Part shown: positions 23,501 to 35,500 of the stretch, in pieces
How the letters are laid out: each line of letters opens with the position of its first letter
How positions within the stretch are numbered: position 1 is the first letter of the stretch
Program-made: the position numbers and the translations under genes
Notes under the pieces: generated by a model
Told to the model about the DNA's origin: nothing
Seen by the model: only the letters and a program-made list of their open reading frames with translations
Databases searched by the model: none
Source: Streblospio benedicti
Lineage: Eukaryota; Annelida; Polychaeta; Spionida; Spionidae
Length of the DNA stretch: 64,000 bases
Direction of reading: 5' to 3'
NCBI GenBank assembly: GCA_019095985.1
Contig: CM032660.1
Span: 43,182,669 to 43,246,668 of the forward strand

Positions 23501-26500
23501 TGATCCTCCGGGGAAGAAGACCATAAACCAGACATTTACAGAGATGTGAACTTACGTTTTTTTTCCCGTAAAATTACGTTTTTTAAGGTCTATAAAATCA
23601 TTACGTCCGGGCTGTAGGTTTATTACTGGATTCTGATAGTTTCATAAAAAGATGTATTTTTCCATAAAATATCGTGTCTGCGGTTTGACAGACATTGACC
23701 CAGTTTTGCCGTTCATAATGCAACCTCAAATTCATAAAACGAAAGTGCTTTTGGCTGGATCACGCCGGCAGTTACATGTAGCGCATTGAAAATGCGTTCT
23801 CACGCTATCTTTTGTGCGTTGCAATAAATATAATTAGAGTCGGGTGCCAACCACTGCATTTGCAAAGATGGCGTCTGGTTCATCAGTTAAACATGCTTTT
23901 ACTTAAATTATTTCATTTTACAAGATAAACACCGATTATGAGCAGTCATGAAATGCATTTTTACCACGGACATATGATTTATAATACACGATGACAGTTA
24001 CGACCCAACTGTGTCAGTGTTAAAGTCTTCTGCTCTTCACAAAAGATGTTGAAACTTGAATCAGAACTTTTAAGTTATTGAACAGTGGCAGATCTGGGGG
24101 TGGGGTGGGGTGTGGGGTTGATACAAGCTGTAGGTATAGATGAGTATAGATGTCACAGTGGCAGAATAATTAATCAATGTAAAATGAGAGGAGTGTCATG
24201 ACAACCATCATACAGACAGATGCTACTGGTAAGTATATAACCATCAAATACCTAGTAACTTTGGGACCCACAATACAAATAGTATTTGAATTAATATTTT
24301 CCTATATATTCATTGTCATTTTAAGTATGTACTAAACTGTAAAACATTAAGATTTTATTAAGATTTTTCTCATTTTTTATTAAGATTTTTGCTTGAAAAT
24401 TAAGATTTTTCAAGGGTCGGATTAAGATTTTCCGCGGTGACAGGTTCACATCTCTGCATTTACTTTTACATTTTGTTGCAGGAGGTCGTTACGCGCGTGA
24501 CATTTTCTCGCTGTCTCTGCGCGCGGCGGTGCGGCGGCCGGACCTCGCCCGGTACGAGATGCCGCGCGCTGCTCTTGGGCTGCTCCAGCGCCATGCCGAC
24601 CAGCTCCGCGAGTTCCTTGTCGAGGAGCACGCCCAGGTGGGTACGACCTTTTGACCTCTGCCAGCAGGGATCTGCCGCCACTGTGGCAGCCTATGCTTAT
24701 TTCTTGCACTGTTTTATCAACGCGACGGTCAAAAGACAAGTTCCTGGTGTCTGCAGCCAATCAAATCATGCTAATTTGCATATTTGTGTTAAGAAAAAGT
24801 GCTTCTATGGACTGCTTGAAGATATAGTAACTTGGGATCACCCAGGTCATCGACTCATTATTATGGTAAAAGTTCACCGCGGCTTCAAATGATTGGGTAA
24901 TTACACTGAACAAAGTGATGTGAATAGCGCTTAAGCCTTTCGTTGGCACACAAGGCTTGCGAGAAAAAAAGTCCTCTAAAAATATGGCAATCATCTTAAC
25001 TTTATGTTGTGTGGTTTGTAGGTGTGGTCAATGTTGCGCACATGGTGTTGTCATGGCAACCGGGAGATGGCACATGCTGCATATGGCACAATGGACAGCT
25101 TCCTCAAACAGGTGGGGCGCATCGTGGATAGTTGTGTTTTTTTTAATTCTTTTTTTATCAATTATTAAGTGGCTAGTGCAATGAAGAGTATACAATTTTC
25201 TTTTAAAATGATAGCGTATGTATTACGTACCCACACACAGAGAATACAATTACAATTCTTTTACAGGTTATATTGAGAATAGAGACTTCAAACCGGTGTT
25301 GGGCACATTGTGGACAATTTTCATTTAATCGTGTTGAAAGACAATCTTTTCATGATCATAACAGTAATATGCTGGGTGCTCCCCGGGGAGTTGTGAAAGA
25401 TATAGAGACAAGGATTCCAATGACCTGGTGTAGATATAAAGTCGCTAGAGCACTACAAACTGTGAATTGCGTCTGTTAATAAGCACATTTCACATTTTAC
25501 CTCTGTGCCCAGGTGTCAGACAGTCTGGTGTCCAGCGCGCACACAGCCGCGCCCGGAGGCGGCGCCACCTTCAAGTTCTTCATCCGCGAGTTCCGGCGGG
25601 TGCTGAGTGACCCCGCGGCGCCGTCCAAGGAGGTCACGCTCGCGGTGCGCGGCTACGGATATTTCGCAGCGGTCAGTCAGCCACATTGTCAGCACATCTT
25701 TGTCGTCTTGGACTTTTTAGTAGCTTAACTAGTAAAAGATACTACAGTTGAACAGGGTCAGGATTAGCCACTCGTCCGCTCGTATTGACTAGTAAAAACT
25801 TGTGGAGGACGAGTAGAATGTTTAAGTAACTCGCCCTCTGACGAGTAGCAATTCTAGTCAATTTGCCATACCAATATAGAGCTTTGTGCAAGGAGGATGA
25901 GTGCATTTTTTGCAGGACAAGTGGATATTTGAGGGTTACTCGTCCTGCTGACGAGTAGTACTTTTCAACCTAATCCTGGCCCTGTAGAACCTCCAATTAA
26001 GACTTATTGAGGCCACCTCTTTAATATGACCACTTTTCACGACCCCAAACCTTCATAAAACTACCAAAATGAACCTCTGTATAGCGACCACCCCTCTATT
26101 TAGACCACCTAACACTGGTCCCAAAGATGGTCATTATAGAGAGGTTCTACTGTAATATTGTAGTGTGAAATAAAGCCTAAAAGATTCTCATATTTACAAA
26201 GTCCACTGAATTGACATCCATCTTTATTATGAATCTAATTTTGGGTCTTGTCTCGTTTTCAGCCTTGTAAACACTTCCTGTCGGACGCAGATGTTCGCTT
26301 CATGTTCAACGAGATGATTCAACGCAGCGAACAGATGTTCTTCGGGTGAGGCCTTCTTTTTTTTAATACCTTTATTTGATAACTTTTAATGTCGATTAAA
26401 CATAAGTAAAAACTATATGTTCAATATACTCTATGCAGAGATAGTTGGAGCCAACGGTTGATTATTCAAAGGTGAATATATTTTGCAATGGACACATCTT

Positions 26501-29500
26501 CAGTACGAGTGACAAAATTACATGGGTTAAAATACTATCTAATACTGTAGAAACTTATCATCTGTAACAATGACAACAATAAAATGCTCAAGATAGCCAA
26601 TATTCGAGATACCCAACCTATATCTGGTCAAAATATGGCTATAGGCGCATGACCTTAACCTCCTGATAGCAGATATATTCACTCTCTCTCTTTCTATGGC
26701 AACCAAGCTCCTACCCACTATATTGACATAGCTGAAGACACATCTTCCCTTTGACTATATCAAGTGGCCCAGACGGGACTCGAACTCACGACCCCAAGGT
26801 TGTGAGACCAGAATGATACCATCATCCCAAGCAGCCCTTTGCTTTGGGACCAGTGTTGGGTGGTATCAATAGAAAGGTGGTCTATATACAAAGGTTCATT
26901 CTGTAGCGTTATGAAATTTTGGGACCGTGAAAAAAGAAAGGTCTTTTTATAGAGATGGACTCAATAAAGATGTGTTCTTAATTGGAGGTTTTACTGTACA
27001 AAGCTCAAAGCTCATTTGCACTACAATAATACGCAAATGAACCGTTCATTATTTTTGGGACGAGGGATGGGGGTCGGAGGATTTCCTGACAATTTCTGTA
27101 CAAAGTCAGAGTTGATGGCCCTCCTACAATTTCCATGTATAAAGTTGCCCCCCCCCCCCTAATTACCTCCCCCTCCCCCACTCCTCATAAGTAATGAACG
27201 GTCCCTACCCTCGCAGTGACGAGACGAGTCTGTCTGACCGCGTGATGAGCCTGCCATCGTTCCTCGAGTCGCTGGCAAGCATCGTGTGTCAGCTGGACGC
27301 GGCCGCGCTGGGTCCCGTCTTCCTTGGCTCAGTGGAGAGGCTCGTCATCGTCCTCATGGAGAACCACGTCAAACTTTCCCCCAAGGTACGGATTTTTATC
27401 ATTCTTTTTCATGTAATTTCATTGGTTATCACGATCCAGAAGTATCCGATAACCCGGACAGGGTTATCACCCCTCTTCGAAGAGGGGTGATACCATGGTT
27501 ATCATGCTTGTACTCAGCCGGACTACTTTTTCACATTTTTTACAACAGTGTTGTAAATGTTTAGAAAAGAATGATAAATACAAAACCTGGTTCATTGTGT
27601 AACATGAATTATTTTATCGGGATTCATTTGTGTGGCGCATCAGGCTCGCCCCAAGAACTCACCTGATAAAATAATTCATGTTACAAACTCACCAAGTTTT
27701 GTCTATAAACACTAAAGAATTATTTAAAGGTATAATTAATTCTGATGACAAAAACATTTTATGAGCTCTTGGATTGAGTCTAACTCATTGGATGGTTTTA
27801 GAAGTAGTGTTGCTAGGTGGATTGGACCTTTATGTTGGGTAAACATAGAAAACACATGGTCACTAGCATAAAGTAATGTATTCTGGTTTTATGTCACTGC
27901 ACAGTGCTACTGCACATAAATTTATTGGTTGTGATATTTTTTATTGTAAATAGTCACATGACATGTCACATTGCACACATTGCACCACTTGTCATTACGG
28001 CCTCTGGCCCATTAGACAATAAAAGTTTGAAGTTTTGAAGTTGAATACTATATCACGTTCTGTTTTAGTAAAAGAATGATTGCTGTAAGTCAGTATGGTA
28101 CCTGAATTAGATGGATGTTATGTTATGTTATTTTCTATGTATTTTTCTAATAACTGGCCAATGTTATTTATGTTTGTTCTCTAATCAAGATCAGTATAAT
28201 TTTATGTATACGATATTGGCCCGTGGTATTATCTTCTATTATTTTTTTGATGATTCTGATACATATGTCTTGTAAGAGAACTTTCTGATTCAATGAATAA
28301 TTCTGTAATTCTGTACACCAGCTCCGGGGCACTGTGGAGTTGGCGGTCGCCGTTTTCACACCTAATTTGCATTGTGTAATCGATACCGATGTCAATTATA
28401 ACCGTAAGGCCGTCAGTGATTAATGTAGAAATTGGCAGCAATGAGTCCTTACAAGGAGACCCTAAGGATTTGCATAATTTGAAACAATGGGTCCGGTGGC
28501 CAATACAATGAAGCATGGCATGCATATAACTATAAGAAACTATAAATATTTTATGCGTTCCGTGGGATGCATAATTTTTATTTCTTTGCTTCTTAGGGAC
28601 ATGCATCTAGATTAATCACTGATAAGGCCTTCTATTTGGTAGTACAAGACTTGCTACGGTGACCTGAGGTTTGTTTTTGCTGACACCCAAGTGACCAAAA
28701 CACAACCGATTTTGGATCTGGTGAAGTTACATCGCAACAGTGTAAATGTATGCTAAAGTCTATGTCAGAAGCACACTCACTGTTCAACACTACTTATGTC
28801 TGTTTCAGATGCAAACTGTTCCATGCTATTGAGTGTTTCAGAAGCACACTGTTCCATGTTATTGTGTTTCAGATGCACTACCCGAGCTTCCTCGCCCTGC
28901 TACATGTGCTGTTTGCTGTCGCTCCCAAAGGCGCTGTGTTCAGAGGATTCCTCTCTCGCATAGGTACGCAAACGTTTCACAGTTACCAGGGTATGAAATA
29001 GAGCCTACCCCGTGGCCCGGTGCCGGCTGATTTTGGCCTTGGCCGGCTGGTTTTAAAAGTTCACAGCCCAGTGGGTAGGCTATCTTTTGGGAGTTCTAAA
29101 TATGAATATAATGAAGGGCCGTACACTTTTTGCCCAGGGCCGGCTACTTTTTATAGTTGCCGGCCCTGTGGTCCGTAACCATATTTTGATGAGTTACCCT
29201 GCAGTTATACCCATTCAACTCAAACTCTTAAAGCTTGAATTCATGGAAAAAACTAGCAAAATACCCTTTCCCTCCATTTCATTTCACTGATGACGATAAA
29301 TTTTAGTTTACTGGAATTTTTTGCTTGAATACTCCCTTTATGTTCAGGTTAAATGGATCCAAGTGTATAAATGTGCAATGTTTGCAGTCTACTATCCATG
29401 CTGACTTTCCATATATACACCAGGGCATTGGTCTTGCATTGTTGCCACATTATTACGTTCAAAGAATATGTATTTACTCTCTGTTGACTTGTATAGTTAA

Positions 29501-32500
29501 AGTAAAGTGCCAGACTTGACAGGCATATTCTAATATTGGTTTAATCAGTGCTAGGAATACTGTTATGAAATCTGAACGAGCCATCTTTTTACGCATGTAC
29601 CTTTCATAGCTCCAAATTACCATATATCTAGATTGTCATATATGATGTTCCAAATCCATTTATGCACAAACGCAAATTGCAATCGGCCACAATCGGCTCT
29701 ATGTTAATGAGCTGTGAAATGGGGGTATAAAACTACTAAACTAAAGTGCTCTCTTTGCAACAATGGATAATGGATTTATTTTCCACTTGGCTGCCTCAAA
29801 AATACTAGTTCGTTTAGCTGTACATACAGTTATACAATATATTGTTAATAGGGCAAGAGCCAATTAGTGAGCTTAATATCCCTCCCAGAACATGCACTGT
29901 ATAACATGGTATTGACTATTTCACACACTTCCGTTCTGTTGTTCATGGTCAATAGCAATCGGTACAAAAACTCTGTTCTTTGGATATTACATGTATTGTA
30001 GTGATAACCCAAGACATGTATTACCAATAATGCAGCAATTGGACCACATTTCGCTATAGTGTTGTGGTCCCAGTGCACCAAACATGTTGTGACTTCACAT
30101 TCGAGTAAGTGCCCACCCCTATTTTGAAAATAATTCAATCTAAACCCCCAGGGCTCTTGGATGGTCGTATACGGTAGTTAATCAATTACTAAAAAGTTTA
30201 TTTTTTCTTGCCGGACCGGGTAGTGGCTAAGTGGAGCACATCTCCATCTGTTTGAAACCGCATTTTTGAACAAAGAATGTAAACTTATAGCATCCGGGGT
30301 TCCTTCATTCATGATTTCATACAAAATTTACTAGATACTTACCTAATAGGAACCATGTAGCTGTCATGTTGGCGAGACTTTCGTTGTTGTCTCAACAACT
30401 TCATTGGGCCGAATTGGTGAAATTAAAGTTCATTTTTCGATTCCGTTGCATGCTCTAATCCACGTTGCAGTCTATCAGGGAGTGATCCGGAGCTGCTCCC
30501 ACCCCGTGGTGCTGGAGTCTGTGGACTCACCCACGGATCCAGGCGATCCAGATCCGCTGGCAGATCCGGATTTCCGAGAACAGCGAGTGTCGTACAGAGA
30601 CTACGTGCCCATGTGGCAAAGTCTGCTCAACGACTCTAACGTCAAGGTAACAACGACAAACAGCAACACTGTACATCGTAACATGTGCATGATCTGCAAC
30701 TTGGCACAACACAAATTGAACTTATCATATACAATGATTCAAGGGCCCTTGCTTGTGTAAATGCCCATTTGGACCATCGAAATCACTGCTATGTGTAAAT
30801 ATGCATTCATGTAATGATAAATTTTCTACTGAAAAGCCAATGGACTGTTGGATTGTCTTAAGGGATATGCTTGTACACAAATCTTACCCGCTATTTTAAC
30901 TACTATATTGAAGCAAAAAGGGACTACCAAAAAATGATGGGGGTGGGTGTTATGAAAATTAAAATAAAAACAAATTTTCAGGCTCCACACCTAAATTTGT
31001 TTGACAATTTCAGGCCCCACCTGCCCATAGTTTTTTCATACACCTCGTGGGCCATGATAAATTGTAACTCCCTGGTAGCAAAGTTTCATAATGATAGACT
31101 GTTTGACTGTTTTCCCTCTACATTTTTACAACTCAAATTTCATTAAAAATGTGGCTTTAATCCCCTTTTCTCCCCTCGTACTCTCAAAATATCATGGAAT
31201 CTGTTAAAACTCATGGAAAAATCGGAAAACTTCCTGTAATTGAAATGAGAAATGTGGCAAGCCTGAGGTAAAATAGGCATTCATTGTGGTGAATTTGAGC
31301 TTATTTTAAAATATGTCTGGGCTGAAATAGTAGGCATCAATGACCGATACGCTAGTAAGGTAACAATTGGAATACTATGAACAACTGTATTCTGTATGCA
31401 TCTTAAAGTCTCATTGTTTCTTTTTGTTCTTTATATATGCACGTATGCCCAAGTTATTAACTTTTATTCTAGTTATATTTCATTTAAATTTCGGAGCACT
31501 CGCTCCCTGATCACAATGGTACATAATAGGTCTATTATTGGACATACATGCGTATATAAAAAAACAAAAAGACCCGTTACTTGGCCTGCTCTTGCCCCAG
31601 GAGTTATCCAGCCTCGGCGTGTCCCTGGCCACGCGACGCCGTCTGACAGAGGCTGTTTACAACGAGCTCGTCGATGCTGTACTCTCGATCACCGAGCGCC
31701 TCGACCTCACTGCCAGCCGCAGCATGGAGGCGACAGAGGATGGAGCAGAAACGGAGGTGAAACACCGACGGCCACAACAATGACGGTTATGGATCATGTG
31801 GCTACTGCTTTTTTTCTACCATTCAAGAGAAATTCAAAATTCAAAAGTTTTGCTAAACTAACGTTTTTGATCATGATTATAGCGATGACAATGACTAAAG
31901 AACTCTTCCATAATCGGGAACAGTTTGTTAACTTATTATTTTTGGAGTTATTCTTTTGTGAGTATATTAATGTATCACTGTATTTCTTGCTTATGTTCCA
32001 ATGAATATCAGTTATAAAACATAGTTACAGGACATTAGATCATTATACGTATGACTCAAAGAGTCAGGTGAGGACTATATCACCTAGTCTCTGGTCATAG
32101 CAAAAATGTGATATTGGTGATTTGCCCTAAATCTTGCGTGTGAATTGTGAACTGTCTGTATTTAAGGGTGTGAAATGTGATGCAACCCATTCAATACAAT
32201 TCCTGATGATGGGTGAAAGACAATGAAATGTATTGGTGACTGGTGACTATAAAGGACAAAACTGTTGTATTGGTGACTGGATTCTTATCAAGAAGGCTAC
32301 GTTCAATATAAAACATGGATTATTCATGCTAGATTCTGACCTCGGCTGACCCTGCTTCGACCCATGACCCTGGCGGCGGTGACCTGGTGACCTCTGACCC
32401 CGTGCGCGGGCTGCACGCGGCGCGACCCAAAGACTTCCTCATCTTCATCAACCTGGTCGACTTCACACGGTGATGGCAATAACACTTTTCTCACACTTCT

Positions 32501-35500
32501 GCTTGATGCGCTTGATTTTCATTGGCTTAGAACTCGTGTAAAATGTAGATTTATAGACCAAGCCCCTATGTTATGGACTGTCCCATTGTCGTAACGACCA
32601 TTTGAAAGCTAGGCAAACCAAAAGTTAGAGAGGGATTTCAAGCTGGATGATTTACACTGTAAAGTAATAAGAAGGTTAAAGCTTGTTTGTTTTAGTTATC
32701 CATAGATTTAGCATAGGCATAAGAAGGGAAAAAAGATATTGTTCAGTGCATTTACAAGAAGCTGACTTTGATGCTCCGGTGGCCCGAGGTTTGATTCTGA
32801 CCCTTCTCTCGGCGTCATGGCTCATTTGTTGCATGTAGAGGCCACTATTTTTGTTGCACGTATAGTTCGATTTCGGACAGTAAGGTTAAAAGCATACGGG
32901 ATCACTAGCCCGCTTCAACCTTAGAGCATTGTTAGGAGCACTGTGCCCATTCTCGACTTCAATGACGCACAAACTTGCTGACTCACAGCCTGTTGTTGTT
33001 TCAGTGCTGTGTTACCAGGACGACACGAGCAGCTCTTCCAGCCGTGGGTGTTCACATTCGGCCACCGAGTCATAACGCACTCTGCCAGGTAAAGCAGCGA
33101 GGAAATATCCCAATATTCATAACAATTGTGCACTTGGTGACAAGTTTTTGAAATTTGGCACAATGATTTGTACTTTCAAATACAACTGGAAACAAGTTGT
33201 GTTGCCACAGTGTACACCTCACTGCGTGAAATTCAAAATGGCCACCTCCAACACTTTTATCAATGCTAAAATCTTGTGTAATACCATTTTAATTAGAGAT
33301 GTCATAATAGTTTGCCAAGTTCCTCGGGATTAGGTAACTGTAATCCATGGTGTGAACCGACAATATACGTACCTTTAGTGCCGGGACGCATATATGCACC
33401 CGAGTTTACAGAAAAAACTGTTTTAATTTGTAAACAAACATTTTCGTAAACAAATACTCGTGTTTCTAGTCTCAAATTCCGGTGTGTCAATAACAACAAC
33501 TTTACCTTGACATTCTGATGTATTTCTAGAGGGAAATAAGCAGCATAGTGTTAATATTCTAATTCTATTCGCGAGAACGATTATTTTACCCACCCAACAC
33601 GCATTATCTGCTTCAAATTTGAGCCATGAAATACTCTTTTTTGCATAAACAAAACCATGGCTTGTCGTACATCAATGGAACCAGCTTTGCATTGAAACTT
33701 CAAATAAATGTGAATCTAGACTCTCAAACTCGTATTACCACAAGTAATTTTGATACATGAACCCGGTATTCTTAGGTTCAATCGCCTGCAAAACTTCCGT
33801 GACATGGCTAAATGATGCCAATAAGCCTTTATCAAGAGCGCTCTTACGAATCTATAACAGTGGCGCGCGCTGCACAAGGCTGATATCCGGGATTCACCGG
33901 TTTTTGTCAAGATCGGCCATGATGTGACGAAATTGAACATTTTAAAGAAGAATTATCATATTATTCGTCATCCATGCCTCATCTTATTGTATCTTGGATA
34001 CCGGATCACAAATAAAGCTTTTGGCAAACTACCCAATAAGTGTGGACCTTGGATATCTACTATTTCTATCAAAACAGATGATGTTTTTGTTGGGTGATCA
34101 AGTGAAGCCTGTCAAAGCTCATGACGATGAAGAAATCAATGTTTGAACACGTTTTTGGTCCGTAATATTGTAAGTAGAAATATATTATTATAAAATATGG
34201 GTGGTTTATGTTGTTTTTCGTGTGTATCCTGGATAAAACGTTGCTACAATTAAAATTTCTACTGATATTACGACATTTAAAATCACCCGCGGAAGTTTTC
34301 AAATGAATGGGCGATTACTCGAAATTGTCAAAATTTAACTTGATGCTGTTTGTATCTTTATTTATAATGGTGAAAATAAGAAACTAGACCGTCTCCTGAA
34401 TGTGTAAGGTAAATGTGAAAATGTTCTGATGAAAAATGGAAGAGCTACAAAGGATCATATTTCAACTATGACAGTGGAAGATGCCACTGTGAATAACACG
34501 TCACGTAAAATGCGTGTCTGGCACTCAGGGGCATCATAGTGAATTTACGTCTGGCTTGGAGAGGCTTAATAGATTTCCTTTTGGGTAATTTTGTAATCAA
34601 ATCAATTAAAGAAAGGTTCATTGAATAAGGTTTTTATTTCTTCTGAAAGTCTTTTATGTTTATTATTCTCAATGCTGAATATATTACGGTAGTGGGTTAT
34701 GAAACGTACACATCTACTAATGTAGGCTAATAAACAGCTTAACTGCTTATTTGAGAAAAATAATATTTTCATAGTCTGTAGGAACAAATGGCAAGTAATA
34801 AATATGTCTTCAGACTGTATAAAAAGCAGACCAAGCACATGGTCACATTCATGGCAGTTTTAGCTCATTGCTTTTGATGCATTGCAATTGCCATCTTTGA
34901 GAACATTGACGGTAGTTGATCTATCTCATCATCTCTTCTAAACTAAATAAAACTAAATGATTTGACCTTAATGTTAAAATCATCAGAGGGGTGTTGAATA
35001 CCAATCAGCAGGGTTGACAGCAAAGCATTCATTTGAGCACGCTAGCCTCGTCTCCAGAGCTGACCAGGCTTGGTATTCTAAGGTACGCTTTTGATGTCCT
35101 TTATGGGGTGATAAAGACAAATAAATAAATTTCAGAGATCTATTATCTTTAACAAGAAATTTGGTTTGAATTGGGCCTATATGTGAAGCCTGTTGTTTTC
35201 CAGATAATAAATTGTTTTGATTGTAAATAAATAAATTTGAATTTGTAATCTAGAAATTTTTGCTCGTTAAAATGGGGGTTTTTAGTTTTCGTGTGTATCG
35301 GGATGAAAAATAAGGGATATTTTTAATTTAAGAACGTTATGGCAAAAAGTTCCCGGTTTATGACATGTTTAGAAGTCATGGGAACATGTTATGACTATTG
35401 TCAAATAAAAACTAAACCATATAGTGAAACTTAAAAACATTGTTTCTAGAGGTCAATAGGTGTTGATTATTATCATGCATATTGATAAATGTACAGTGGA

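Noticed and set aside
28229-28606. Open frame of 125 codons on the minus strand
   Set aside because: It lies on interspersed repeat family Y, whose other copies (55255, 59717) do not keep a common protein.
31396-32004. Long open frame of 202 codons overlapping PRKDC exon 15
   Set aside because: Its best part is exon 15 read in the wrong frame. The real exon uses the frame that aligns with DNA-PKcs.
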